Shown here one piece after another: positions 28,449 to 37,227 of a stretch of DNA of 64,000 nt. Position numbers and translations under genes: made by a program. Under the pieces are notes generated by a model. That model saw only the letters and a list, made by a program, of their open reading frames with translations, was not told the DNA's origin and ran no database searches. The stretch comes from Streptomyces fagopyri (GTDB lineage Bacteria > Actinomycetota > Actinomycetes > Streptomycetales > Streptomycetaceae): NCBI RefSeq assembly GCF_009498275.1, contig NZ_CP045643.1, positions 6,944,001-7,008,000 on the forward strand, given 5' to 3'. The stretch's first letter is position 1. Every line of letters begins with the position of its first letter.

Positions 28449-29216
28449 GTGCGTACGGGCGGCTTCGCCAAGTGGACAAGGCGGTTCGAGGACGAACGGG
28501 AGAGCAGACGCGCCCTGGGCGACCCGGACTGGGGGCAGGGCGCGACCCTGCATCCGGCGGTGTGGGCCGGCATCCAGCGCTTCCAGGTGGGCGAGGACGG
28601 CGACGGCGCCAACCTCGTCGGCAAAGCGGACGAGGCCGGTGACGCCGACTACGCGCGGGCGGTCCGGCTCTTCGTCGCCGAGGAACAGAACCACGCGCGT
28701 CTGCTCGCCCGGCTGCTGAGCGCGGGTGGCATACCGACATTGAACGGCCACTGGAGCGACACGGTCTTCGTGCGGCTGCGCCGTCTGATGGGCCTGCGCA
28801 TGGAACTGCTGGTGCTGATGATCGCGGAAGTGGTGGCGCTGCGCTACTACCGGGCCCTGCGCGACGGCACGGACGACCCGCTCACCGCGGATGTGGCCGG
28901 GCGGATCCTGTCCGACGAACAGCGCCATGTCCCGTTCCACTGCGAGCGGCTGCACGCGTCCATGGCCGAGCTGCCCCGCGCCACACGCCGCCCGGTGATG
29001 GCCCTGTGGCGGCTTCTTCTGCTGGCGGTCTGCCTCGTCGTCGCCGCCGACCACGGCCCGGCACTGCGCCGCCTCTCCGTCGGACGCCTCCGATTCGTGG
29101 CCGATGTCATGGCCTTGTCCGGCGCGGTGGTCACCGCGGTGCTGGTGCCCCGCCCGGACGGGCCGGGGACTTCCGCTACGCGGGCAGCGTCGCCGCGAAC
29201 TCCCTCAGTGCCGTGA
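28449..29216 (+). CDS. Ferritin-like domain protein, function unknown
   Basis: A 255-residue protein with an alpha-helical ferritin-like core. Two di-metal-type motifs are visible, FVAEEQNHARLLARLL near residue 76-91 and ILSDEQRHVPFHCERLH near residue 155-171, both E-x2-H-like. A hydrophobic stretch near residues 188-203 (LWRLLLLAVCLVVAAD) suggests membrane contact. The GTG at 28449 has GGAGAGGGG upstream, held in a hairpin. Its last 41 bases overlap the converging HAD gene. The substrate is unknown. Confidence 0.75.
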   Translation: MRTGGFAKWTRRFEDERESRRALGDPDWGQGATLHPAVWAGIQRFQVGEDGDGANLVGKADEAGDADYARAVRLFVAEEQNHARLLARLLSAGGIPTLNGHWSDTVFVRLRRLMGLRMELLVLMIAEVVALRYYRALRDGTDDPLTADVAGRILSDEQRHVPFHCERLHASMAELPRATRRPVMALWRLLLLAVCLVVAADHGPALRRLSVGRLRFVADVMALSGAVVTAVLVPRPDGPGTSATRAASPRTPSVP

Positions 29217-29679
29217 AGTCCGGTGCGAGCAGGCCCTGTCGGGGATCGACATGGTGCAGCAGAGCGGGAGCGGGGTGGTGGGCGGCCGCATAGGTGTGGT
29301 CGGCCGGGGACTGTTCGTCGTCCACCCAGGCGAAGGGCCGGCCGTCCGCGTACTCCACGATCCGCTCCGTCTTCCAGTGCACGCCGTCCGGCCGCGTCGC
29401 GAACAGGGCGCCGGTGAAGTCGACGTACGGGAGTTCGGGCAGACCGATGACCGGCGCGATGCAGCGGTTGGCGGCGTCCATCCAGGTGGTCGCCCAGCAC
29501 AGGTCGTAGCCGAGGTCCAGGAGGGCGCGGCCGTGCCCGGGGTGCAGCCAGACCCGCAGGGGCCTGCCGGCGGTCAGCGTCACCCGGATCGTCGTGTAAC
29601 CCTCGGGCCTGCGCTCCGGCTGGGCCGCGTACGGGTTCAGCGGGCCGTCGACGTCGAGGAACAGCAGTGGTCGGCTCAC
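29176..29679 (-). CDS. HAD-like hydrolase family protein
   Basis: A 167-residue protein with the haloacid dehalogenase motifs: FLDVDGPLNPY at the N-terminus (nucleophile Asp and second Asp), WATTWMDAAN (motif II Thr) and WVDDEQ (acidic motif). It is likely a small phosphatase of unknown substrate. The start is GTG at 29679 (VSRPLLFLDVDG), directly before motif I. Its 3' end overlaps the ferritin-like gene on the other strand, an unusual convergent overlap. Confidence 0.8.
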   Translation of the reverse strand: MSRPLLFLDVDGPLNPYAAQPERRPEGYTTIRVTLTAGRPLRVWLHPGHGRALLDLGYDLCWATTWMDAANRCIAPVIGLPELPYVDFTGALFATRPDGVHWKTERIVEYADGRPFAWVDDEQSPADHTYAAAHHPAPALLHHVDPRQGLLAPDFTALREFAATLPA

Positions 29680-29827
29680 GGGGCCACCGTAGGGGAACCG
29701 GGGCGGGGAGGGCCGGAGAATTTCCCTCCGGCCGGGGCATAGCGGCGCCCGGTTCGGCGCGTCACACGGAACAGGGGAGTGCGGCGAGGGCCGTCGGAGA
29801 AGACCCTCGGGAAAGACGAAGGTGACG

Positions 29828-30388
29828 ATGGATGCCGAAGCACAGGAGAACTTCCGGGAGTTCGTGGCGAACCGGTCGCCCGCGCTGCTGAGGACGGCCG
29901 TCCTGCTCAGCGGCGGGGACCGGCACGCCGCCGAGGACCTGCTGCAGAATGCCCTGATCAAGGCCGCCGGGCGCTGGCACCGCGTCGACGAACCCGAGGC
30001 GTACGTCCGGCAGATCCTGTACCGGCAGCAGGTGAGCCGCTGGCGGCTGAAGTGGCCCCGGCGGGAGGTGAGCGTCGCCGAACCGCCGGAGGGCGCGCGC
30101 CAGGGCACGGACGCCTCGGCCGCTGCCGAGCTGCGCGTCGTGATGCGCGGCGCGCCGGCCCGGCTCACCGCACGTCAGCGCACCGTGCTCGTGCTGCGCT
30201 ACTTCGAGGATCTGCCCGAGGCCGACGTGGCCCGGCTCCTCGGCTGCTCCGTCGGGACCGTGCGGTCCACGACGCACCGCTCGCTCGCCCGGCTGCGCGC
30301 CCTCGCCCCTGAACTGGCCGCGCTCGGCCGGGGCGTGGACGAGTGGCCCCCGTCCCGTGACTTCTCGGCCCTGGAGGCGCGCCCGTGA
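29828..30388 (+). CDS. SigE-family ECF RNA polymerase sigma factor
   Basis: A 186-residue sigma factor with region 2 (ALLRTAVLLSGGDRHAAEDLLQNALIKA) near residues 19-46 and region 4 (LTARQRTVLVLRYFEDLPEADVARLLGCSVGTVRSTTHRSLARL) near 120-163. This is the Streptomyces SigE-like subgroup that often pairs with a membrane protein. GTG at 29822 is an alternative start. The stop overlaps the next gene as GTGA, so both are made together. Confidence 0.9.
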   Translation: MDAEAQENFREFVANRSPALLRTAVLLSGGDRHAAEDLLQNALIKAAGRWHRVDEPEAYVRQILYRQQVSRWRLKWPRREVSVAEPPEGARQGTDASAAAELRVVMRGAPARLTARQRTVLVLRYFEDLPEADVARLLGCSVGTVRSTTHRSLARLRALAPELAALGRGVDEWPPSRDFSALEARP

Positions 30389-31587
30389 ACGTCGACGACC
30401 TCGTCCGTGACTCCTTCCACGAGCAGGTGGCGGAGTCCGCCCCGCCGCCGGTGGACTTCGCCGACCGGGTACTGGCCGTCCGACGGCGCCGCCGGACCCG
30501 TACGATCGCGTCCGTCGCCGTGGCCACCGCCGTCGCGGTCGCCGTCGCGGTGGCGGTACCGCTGCTGGAATCCGGCAAGGACGATGTGCGCCCGGCGAAC
30601 GTCCTGGACCGGGGCGACATCCTCGCGCACCCCGGTCAGACCCCGCCGCGTGACCTGATCGCGGTCGGGAGAGTCGCGCTGGCCGCGTACTGGACCACCA
30701 CGAGCGTCAAGCAGTCGGCGGGCCGTCACGCCGAGGTGCGTACGTACTGGCTCCTCGACGCGCGGACGCACACCTACGAGAAGGCGGCGAGGTGGTCCTT
30801 CGTCGCGGTCGCCCCGGGCCTGCGGACCGCCGCGGTCCTGGAGCGCGGCCTGCCCGCCGAGCGGATCGGCCTGCTCGACCTGCGTACCGGCGAGGTGGAA
30901 CGCTGGATCCCGGTCGATCACACCGTGGGGGCGGTCGCGTTCTCGCCCGACGGTCGCACACTCGTCGCGACGACCTACAAGAAGAACCCCGACGTCCATG
31001 TCACGCTGTCGGGCAACCAGTCGAGCCGCTGGCCGAACTATCAGGAGCCGGGCCGGACCGGCTTCTCCATCGTCGACGTCGCGTCCGGTACGGAGTCATG
31101 GAACAAGGTCTCGTCCGGTGACGGCACCGAACTCGATGACCGCCAGGACTTCGGCTTCAGCCGCGACGGCAAACTCGTCTACACCGGCCTCACCGTGGAA
31201 CCCGGCCAGCGGTTCTACGACTTCCGGGGCGCCAGGGTCCCGACGCCCGCGTCCGAGAGACACCTGCGCTGGTACGTCGGCGCGCGGCTGTCCCCGAACG
31301 GCCGGCTCGCCGCGGGCGAGACCGAGGACGGCGGGGGGACCGTCGCCTCCGAGATCCTTGATCCCGTCACCGGCAGGCGCACGGCCACCGTCCGGGGACA
31401 GCAACTGCTGGCCTGGGCGGACGACAAGCGGCTGATCGCCTGGGACATCACCCCCGGCTCGAACGAGTTCCACAACCGGCTCGTGGTCGTCGCGCTGGGC
31501 ACTGGCAAGGAGGTACCGCTGAGCGGCTTCCGCGGCGGACGCGACGGAGCCGGCGGACGCTGGACGCCCCTCTTCGCCGAGCGCTGA
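30385..31587 (+). CDS. Membrane-anchored beta-propeller protein, putative sigma-factor regulator
   Basis: A 400-residue protein with a cytoplasmic N-terminus of about 45 residues, one membrane segment (IASVAVATAVAVAVAVAVPLL, near 46-66), and an extracytoplasmic part with WD40/beta-propeller-like strands (AVAFSPDGRTLVATT, FGFSRDGKLVYTG, ARLSPNGRLAAGE). Coupling to the sigma gene by GTGA suggests it controls that sigma factor, although no zinc anti-sigma motif (HxxxCxxC) is present in the head. Its stop abuts the dapA stop on the other strand (TGATCA shared), leaving no terminator space. Confidence 0.75.
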   Translation: MNVDDLVRDSFHEQVAESAPPPVDFADRVLAVRRRRRTRTIASVAVATAVAVAVAVAVPLLESGKDDVRPANVLDRGDILAHPGQTPPRDLIAVGRVALAAYWTTTSVKQSAGRHAEVRTYWLLDARTHTYEKAARWSFVAVAPGLRTAAVLERGLPAERIGLLDLRTGEVERWIPVDHTVGAVAFSPDGRTLVATTYKKNPDVHVTLSGNQSSRWPNYQEPGRTGFSIVDVASGTESWNKVSSGDGTELDDRQDFGFSRDGKLVYTGLTVEPGQRFYDFRGARVPTPASERHLRWYVGARLSPNGRLAAGETEDGGGTVASEILDPVTGRRTATVRGQQLLAWADDKRLIAWDITPGSNEFHNRLVVVALGTGKEVPLSGFRGGRDGAGGRWTPLFAER

Positions 31588-32508
31588 TCAGACGGCCGGC
31601 AACTGCTCGTACGCCGCCAGCAGACCGTCGGCCACCTCCTGGCCGGCGGACCGCAGGGGCGCGCGGACGGGGCCCGCGGGCAGGCCGAGCCGGCCGAGCA
31701 GGGCCTTCGCGGTGACCGCGCCGGGCAGACCGGCCGACATCATCGACTCGACCAGCGGGATCACCTGCCGCTGGCGCCGGGCCGCCTCGGCGGTGTCGCC
31801 GGAGTCGAACGCGTCGAGGATCGCGCGGAAGGCGCCCGGGGCGGCGTTCGCCACCGTGCTCACGTACCCGGCCCCGCCGATCGCCCGCAGCGCGAGCACG
31901 TACTCGTCGCACCCGGTGTAGTACGCCAACTCCGTACGGGCCAGCACCTTCTGGGTGCCGAGCAGGTCGTACGCGCAGTCCTTGACGGCCACGATCCGGG
32001 GGTGCCCGGCCAGCCGGATCAGGGTGTCGGGCTCGATGCGGGTGCCGGTGCGGCCCGGGATGTCGTAGAGGGCGAGCGGCAGCCCGGTCGCGTCGGCGAT
32101 CTCGCGGAAATGGGCCTCGACGGCGTCCTGCGGCGGCCTGCTGTAGTAGGGCGTGACGACCAACAAGCCGTCCGCGCCCGCCTTTTCGGCCTCCCGGGCC
32201 AGCTCCACGGTGTGCCGTGTGTCGGCGGTGCCGACGCCCGCGAGGATCGACGCGCGATCGCCGACCGCCTCCCGCACGGCCCGCAGGAGCGCGGACTTCT
32301 CGGCGTCCGTCGTGGTCGGGGACTCGCCCGTGGTGCCGGACAGGACCAGTCCGTCGCAGCCGCCGCGGACCAGCCGGTCGGCGAGCCGCCCCGCCCCGTC
32401 GAGGTCGAGCGCGCCCGTTTCGGTGAAGGGCGTGACCATCGCGCAGAGCGCACGGCCGAAGGGGGGCGCGGGTGCGGCCGAGGCCGTGGTGCGAGGGGTG
32501 TGCGTCAT
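31588..32508 (-). CDS. dapA: 4-hydroxy-tetrahydrodipicolinate synthase
   Basis: Condenses pyruvate with aspartate semialdehyde, the first dedicated step of lysine/diaminopimelate synthesis. The 306-residue product has the catalytic set of true DapA: the Thr pair in LSGTTGES, Tyr in VTPYYSRPP, Arg in YDIPGRTGT and the Schiff-base Lys in IVAVKDCAYD. The nearby dapD supports this role. ATG at 32508 is chosen. An AT-rich island (32541-32575) upstream probably holds the promoter. Confidence 0.9.
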   Translation of the reverse strand: MTHTPRTTASAAPAPPFGRALCAMVTPFTETGALDLDGAGRLADRLVRGGCDGLVLSGTTGESPTTTDAEKSALLRAVREAVGDRASILAGVGTADTRHTVELAREAEKAGADGLLVVTPYYSRPPQDAVEAHFREIADATGLPLALYDIPGRTGTRIEPDTLIRLAGHPRIVAVKDCAYDLLGTQKVLARTELAYYTGCDEYVLALRAIGGAGYVSTVANAAPGAFRAILDAFDSGDTAEAARRQRQVIPLVESMMSAGLPGAVTAKALLGRLGLPAGPVRAPLRSAGQEVADGLLAAYEQLPAV

Positions 32509-32684
32509 GCGAGCAGTCTCGACACTCTCATCGTGAAGCTCCACTTAATTCTTCTACGACATGACGGGAATGTTTGCTACGAGGTTCCTCTTTCGGGGGC
32601 TTCCCGGAGGCACTGGTGCCAACCGGGCCCCCCATGGGTCACCATGGCGAGGACGGAAGTCGACGGCAGATCGCGGGAGGCGTC

Positions 32685-32846
32685 ATGAGGCTGGGCAGGG
32701 CACTCGCCACCGGAGTCGCGGAGGAGCAGGTCCGCGCGGACGAAGAGGATCTCCGGCAGACCGGGAAGACCGAGGGGGTCGCGGGGATCGAGGAGATCGC
32801 GGAACCGGAGACGTCCGCGGCCGCAGAGGTCCCGGTCGCCCGATGA
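32685..32846 (+). CDS. 53-residue acidic protein, unknown
   Basis: A very small ORF with a good ribosome binding site (GGGAGG) and an ATGA overlap with the next gene, which argue that it is real. The product is Glu/Ala-rich and likely helical, with no recognisable domain. It may be a partner or regulator of the 222-residue Cys-rich protein. Confidence 0.6.
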   Translation: MRLGRALATGVAEEQVRADEEDLRQTGKTEGVAGIEEIAEPETSAAAEVPVAR

Positions 32847-33511
32847 GGCTGCGGCTCCCCGAGGAACGCCCGACGGAGCCGCCGACCGGATACAAGATCG
32901 CCCACCCGGTGCTGTCCCAGGACGGCACCAGGGCCGGGTTCACCGGTGTCTCGCTGGGCGGCGCGCTGCCGTACGGAGTGCTGGACGAGGCGCGCTGCGT
33001 CTACGGGCTGCGACACCGTACGCCGCACCGTCGCTGCGACTGCGGCTTCCACTGTGTGCACGACCGGACCGCGGCCGAGGCGCTGTTGTGCACCGTCGAA
33101 CACCGGGCGGCCGTCCTTCTGGAGGTCACCGTCCTCGGCGCGTACATCCGCTTCGAGCGGGGTTTCCGCTACGGCCGCCAGCGGGTGCGGACCGCGACGG
33201 TCGGCCCCTGCGCGTGCGGATCGGTGGCCGCCGGGCTCACGGACGCGGGCTGGGGGCGGCCGGGCTGGCGCGGCGTGGCGGCGGTCTGCGCGGGTTGCGT
33301 ACGCGGCCGCGGGTCCGTGTCGCTCGCCGGCTTCGCCCGGCTGGCCGGGGAGGGGCTGCGGGTCCGTGCCGGGAGCGGGATCGCGGCGGTGGACCCGTCC
33401 GCAGGGCTCGGGATCTCCGAACTCGCGGCCGAGGCCGCCCTGTTGCAGGCCCGGCTCGACTGGTTCCAGACCCAGCTGGCGCGTCTCGACGAGGGCGGGG
33501 AGCGGGGGTAG
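32843..33511 (+). CDS. Cys-rich conserved protein, unknown
   Basis: A 222-residue soluble protein with three cysteine clusters: CDCGFHC near residue 63-69, PCACGS near residue 123-127, and CAGC near 151-154. This pattern suggests one or two bound zinc ions or an Fe-S site. The C-terminal 30 residues look like a coiled coil (ELAAEAALLQARLDWFQTQL). I do not recognise the family. It is translationally coupled to the 53-residue ORF. Confidence 0.7.
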   Translation: MRLRLPEERPTEPPTGYKIAHPVLSQDGTRAGFTGVSLGGALPYGVLDEARCVYGLRHRTPHRRCDCGFHCVHDRTAAEALLCTVEHRAAVLLEVTVLGAYIRFERGFRYGRQRVRTATVGPCACGSVAAGLTDAGWGRPGWRGVAAVCAGCVRGRGSVSLAGFARLAGEGLRVRAGSGIAAVDPSAGLGISELAAEAALLQARLDWFQTQLARLDEGGERG

Positions 33512-33883
33512 GGACTGGCGGCGCGGGTGGCGGAACCGGGCGACGGCGGGCCCGCGCGGTGAGTGTCCGCCGGCGCGCCCGCCGCGGACCTCGCACGCGT
33601 CAGCGGGGCACTTCCCGGCACGTGCGCACGTGCCCTCGAACCCGCGCACGCCCGCGCGTCACCCCCGCTGCCACCGGTTCCCGTTCCTTCCCTCCGCCGC
33701 CCCTCGGCTGCCGTCCGGGTGCGGCCCCGCGCGAACCCGCCTCACTTCGCCTCGCCCCGCCACCCCCACCCGACCTCACGTCGCCCCGTCCCACCACCGC
33801 CTCCGTCCCACCACCGCCTCCCGCCACCCACCGACAACTGCGCCCACCTGGACAAAAAAAGTTTTCGGTGAGACGGTGGAGGC
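33512..33883. other. C-rich intergenic region before the ArsR gene
   Basis: No gene is supported. A perfect 18-bp palindrome (GGCACGTGC-GCACGTGCC) lies at 33617-33634. From about 33650 to 33840 the plus strand is strongly pyrimidine (C) biased, including a perfect 17-bp tandem repeat (33787-33803 and 33804-33820). The run of seven A at 33853-33859 and TTTT at 33861-33864 lie about 20 bases before the ArsR start and may be part of its promoter/operator. Confidence 0.6.
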
Positions 33884-34585
33884 ATGTTGGATGTGACCGT
33901 GATCGAGGACGCAGAGGCCGCCGCCGTCTCGCTGGACCCGATACGGGCCCGGCTGCTGGCAGAGCTGGCCGCCGGACCCGCGTCGGCCGCCATGCTGGCC
34001 GGAAAGGTCGGGCTGCCGCGCCAGAAGGTGAACTACCACCTGAAGACGCTGGAGCGGCACGGCCTGGTCGAGCTGGCGGGCGAGCGCCGTAAGGGCAACG
34101 TCACCGAGCGGCTGATGCGGGCGACCGCGGCGTCGTACGTCATCTCGCCCCTCGCCCTCGCCGCCGTGCAGCCCGATCCGGACCGGTTCCGGGACCAGCT
34201 CTCGGCCCGCTGGCTGCTCGCTCTCGGCGCCCGGCTGGTCCGGGACGTCGGCTCGCTGATCACCGGCGCCGCCAAGGCCCGCAAGCGGCTGGCCACGTTC
34301 GCGCTCGACGGCGAGGTGACCTTCGCGACCGCCGCCGACCGCGCCGCGTTCATCGAGGAGCTGACGCAGGGGGTCGGCGCGCTCATCCGCAAGTACCACG
34401 ACGGCGACGCCGAGGGCGGGCGGGACCACCGGATCGTCGTCGCCGTCCACCCGACGCTCAGGCCGGAGTCCGTCCCGGAACCCCCCACGGAGTCCGCCGA
34501 CCCCGGAGCCGCTCCCGTCACGGCCGCTTCCCCCGCGGCCGTCGCCCCCGCGGCCCCCGCCCCGATCCCGCCCGCCCAGAGCTGA
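33884..34585 (+). CDS. ArsR-type winged-helix regulator
   Basis: A 233-residue helix-turn-helix protein. The DNA-binding domain (LDPIRARLLAELAAGPASAAMLAGKVGLPRQKVNYHLKTLERHGLV) is at about residues 17-62. The C-terminus ends in a Pro/Ala-rich tail. No metal-binding Cys is present, so it is not a metal sensor. It is followed 19 bases later by an SRPBCC protein, a very common pair in which the regulator controls its partner gene. GGAGG precedes the ATG. Confidence 0.88.
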   Translation: MLDVTVIEDAEAAAVSLDPIRARLLAELAAGPASAAMLAGKVGLPRQKVNYHLKTLERHGLVELAGERRKGNVTERLMRATAASYVISPLALAAVQPDPDRFRDQLSARWLLALGARLVRDVGSLITGAAKARKRLATFALDGEVTFATAADRAAFIEELTQGVGALIRKYHDGDAEGGRDHRIVVAVHPTLRPESVPEPPTESADPGAAPVTAASPAAVAPAAPAPIPPAQS

Positions 34586-34604
34586 CCCCAGGAGAATCAC
34601 CGCC

Positions 34605-35339
34605 ATGTCCAAGGAATTCGAGATCGCCCGCGAGTTCGAGGTCGACGCCACCCCGGAGCAGATGTGGGACGCCATCACCAGCGGCACCGGTGGCTGGCTG
34701 TGGCCGATGGAGTTCGAGCCGCGTCAGGGAGGCACCGGACCCTTCGGCTCCACGCTCACCAACTGGGAGCCGCCGCACCGCCTGACCAGCCGGGTCGAGG
34801 ACGTCCAGGGCATCTCCCAGCAGACCCTCAACCAGATCGACGAGACCATCGAGCCGCGCGACGACGGCCGCCGTTCCTGGATGCGCTACGTGCACAGCGG
34901 CATCTTCGTCGACGACTGGGACAACCAGTACGACGGGGCGAGCCGGCACACGGACTTCTATCTGCACACCCTGCGGGAGTACGTGACGCACTTCGCGGGC
35001 CGCCCGGTCGCGTTCGCCACCTTCGACGGACCCGAGGCGTCCATGGCCTTTGACGCCTTCACCGCGGTGGGGCGGGCGCTCGGGCTCGCCGACGACACCG
35101 AGGCCGGGGCGCGGGTGACGGCCCACGGGCCCGAGGGTGAACTCCTCGACGCCGTACTCGACTTCCGCAACCCCTACTTCATCGGCCTGCGCACCGAGGG
35201 CCAGTTGCTGCGTTTCTTCGGACGCAACCACTGGGGTGCCCCGGTCGGCATCAGCGTCCACGACTTCGCGGCCGACGCCGACGCCAAGCGCGACGAGACC
35301 GCCTGGCGGGGCTGGCTGAACGGTGTGTTCGCGGCCTGA
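34605..35339 (+). CDS. SRPBCC/AHSA1-like START-fold protein
   Basis: A 244-residue protein of the polyketide-cyclase/AHSA1 superfamily, which forms a hydrophobic cavity for small ligands. The N-terminal FEIAREFEVDATPEQMWDAIT and the WLWPMEFEPRQGG segment are typical. The last 100 residues form a second, more divergent half. The ligand is unknown. It has AGGAG before the ATG and shares an operon with the ArsR regulator. Confidence 0.85.
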   Translation: MSKEFEIAREFEVDATPEQMWDAITSGTGGWLWPMEFEPRQGGTGPFGSTLTNWEPPHRLTSRVEDVQGISQQTLNQIDETIEPRDDGRRSWMRYVHSGIFVDDWDNQYDGASRHTDFYLHTLREYVTHFAGRPVAFATFDGPEASMAFDAFTAVGRALGLADDTEAGARVTAHGPEGELLDAVLDFRNPYFIGLRTEGQLLRFFGRNHWGAPVGISVHDFAADADAKRDETAWRGWLNGVFAA

Positions 35340-35351
35340 GCGCCCACAGGA

Positions 35352-35388
35352 AAGAGCCCGGCCCCCCGGACGACGGGGCCGGGCTCTT
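35352..35388. terminator. Bidirectional terminator
   Basis: A perfect 14-bp stem (35352-35365 and 35375-35388) with a nine-base loop and partly T-rich flank on the plus side. It lies between the converging SRPBCC and nuclease genes. Confidence 0.9.
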
Positions 35389-35400
35389 CCGTATCCGGGG

Positions 35401-37227
35401 TTACGGCCTGAACCTCAGCACCTGCGGGTCGTGGTCGCTGATCTGGTCGGAGAACTCCGAGTTGATGTGCACGCTGTCGTAGTCGAGACCGCAGTCCCGG
35501 CGGATCGACGGGCTGACCAGGATCTGGTCGAGGACCTGCTCGTTGCCCTGGTAGTCGTACGTGTAACGCTCGCTCTTCGGCAGCGACTTGATCGCCGACC
35601 AGAGCTCGCCGCGGCCTTCCAGGATCTTCGCCGTGTCGGAGAACTCGAAGTCGTTCAGGTCGCCGAGCGCGATCACGTCCGCGTCCTTCTGCGCCTTCAG
35701 GATCTGGTTGACGAAGGTGTTCTCCGCGGTCGCCTGAAGGTGACGCTGGGTCTCCGAACTGCGCACCGGAGGCTGGTACTGCGCGGTCAGAGCCTGGTCG
35801 CCGCCCTTGGAGGCGAAGTGGTTGGCGATCACGAAGACCGTCCGGCCGCGGAAGACGAACTCGCCGGCGAGCGGCTTGCGGCTGGACGTCCACGCCGTGT
35901 TGCCCGGGTCGATCCGGCCCGGGGACGCGGTCAGCCGCGCCTCGCCGTGGACCCTGGTGACACCGACGGCGGTCGTCGAGTCGCCGCCCGCGCGGTCCGT
36001 GAAGGAGACCCGCTGCGGGTTGAACAGGAACACCTGACGGATGTTGCCGCCCGGCTCCCCGCCGTCCTGGTCGTTGACCGGGTCGATGGAGCGCCAGTCG
36101 TACTTCGGGCCGCCCGCCGCGACGATCGCGTCGATCAGCTTGTTCACCGTCTGGTCGGCGGCGACCGTACCGTCGTCCGTCGCGCCGTTGTTGTCCTGGA
36201 TCTCCTCCAGGGACACGATGTCGGGCGACCGCAGGTTGTTCACGATCGCGGCCGCGTGGGCGGCGAAGGTGCCGTCACCCGGGTCCAGGTTCTCCACGTT
36301 GTACGTCGCCACCGCCAGCTCGCCGCGCGACTGGCTCCGGGTCGTCTCGCGCTGCAGGCCCCCCTTGTCCAGGGTGCCCGGCCGGCCGGCGACGAGCGTG
36401 TAGCCGCCGAACTGGTTGAAGTCGAGCGGGCCCTCGGTGGTGCCGGCGAGTTCGTCGCCCACGTTCGCGGCGGGGAAGTCGGCGGTCGCACCCAGGGACT
36501 GCACCTGGAGACGCCCGGTGTTCTGCGAGGTGTACGCGCCGTAGACGGTGCCGCCACGCCGGTTGGCGTGCTCGCGAGGCTTCACCGTGACCCACAGCTC
36601 GCTGTACGGGTCGGTCGCGGTGACCACACGGGCGTCGGAGATCCGGACGTTCATGCCCTCCAGCGACTCGTAGTGGTCCAGGGCGTACGTCTCCGGCTCC
36701 AGGGTGAGCGCGTTGACCGAGCCGCTCGCCGCCGTGTCACCGGCGGGGGCGTAGGCGTCCGGCACGGAACGGCTGTCGATCACCGTGGCGGCGGGGACCG
36801 CGTTGCCGGACGACAGCACCGTGACCGCCGGCTTGGTGATCTCCGTCACCGACTGGTTGCCGGTGGAGGCTCCGCCCGGCACGAACTCCGAGACGGTGCC
36901 CGAGACCGTGACCGAGTCGCCGGCCGCGACCTTCGGGGTGGAGCTGGTGAAGACGAAGACGCCCTCACTGGTGGCGGGGTCGTCGTCCGGTGTGGGGTCC
37001 TGGAACCAGAAGCCCTTGGACGAGCCGTAGGTCCGCACACCCGTCACCACACCCGCCACGTCCGTGACCTGCCGGCCGCCGTAGGGGGACATCCGGGTGG
37101 TGCCCTGGATGTCGTGGATGCGGACCGTGTCCGCGTGGGCCGGTGCGGTGAGCACGACGGCGGAGACGGTGGAACAGACCGCGGCTACGGTCAGCGCGCC
37201 GATGCGCGCGGTTCTCTTGCTCGGCAA
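35401..37227 (-). CDS. Secreted endonuclease/exonuclease/phosphatase-family nuclease (ExeM/NucH-like)
   Basis: A 608-residue exported protein. A signal peptide ends at AHA (residue about 32). An OB-fold-like region comes first (VTDVAGVVTGVR...FWFQDPTPDDDP...GDSVTVSGTVSEF). The EEP catalytic domain follows, with VATYNVENLD, SLEEIQDNNG, IANHFASKG, LGDLNDFEFSDT and the final SDHDP. It probably degrades extracellular DNA/RNA and releases phosphate. TTG at 37227 is taken as start because GGAGGG is correctly spaced and no ATG/GTG fits the signal peptide. A 14-bp inverted repeat stands upstream. Confidence 0.9.
   Translation of the reverse strand: MPSKRTARIGALTVAAVCSTVSAVVLTAPAHADTVRIHDIQGTTRMSPYGGRQVTDVAGVVTGVRTYGSSKGFWFQDPTPDDDPATSEGVFVFTSSTPKVAAGDSVTVSGTVSEFVPGGASTGNQSVTEITKPAVTVLSSGNAVPAATVIDSRSVPDAYAPAGDTAASGSVNALTLEPETYALDHYESLEGMNVRISDARVVTATDPYSELWVTVKPREHANRRGGTVYGAYTSQNTGRLQVQSLGATADFPAANVGDELAGTTEGPLDFNQFGGYTLVAGRPGTLDKGGLQRETTRSQSRGELAVATYNVENLDPGDGTFAAHAAAIVNNLRSPDIVSLEEIQDNNGATDDGTVAADQTVNKLIDAIVAAGGPKYDWRSIDPVNDQDGGEPGGNIRQVFLFNPQRVSFTDRAGGDSTTAVGVTRVHGEARLTASPGRIDPGNTAWTSSRKPLAGEFVFRGRTVFVIANHFASKGGDQALTAQYQPPVRSSETQRHLQATAENTFVNQILKAQKDADVIALGDLNDFEFSDTAKILEGRGELWSAIKSLPKSERYTYDYQGNEQVLDQILVSPSIRRDCGLDYDSVHINSEFSDQISDHDPQVLRFRP

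Noticed and set aside
32574..32684. Longer start (90 residues) for the small ORF ending at 32846
   Set aside because: ATG at 32685 has the only good ribosome binding site (GGGAGG). The extension is not coding-like.
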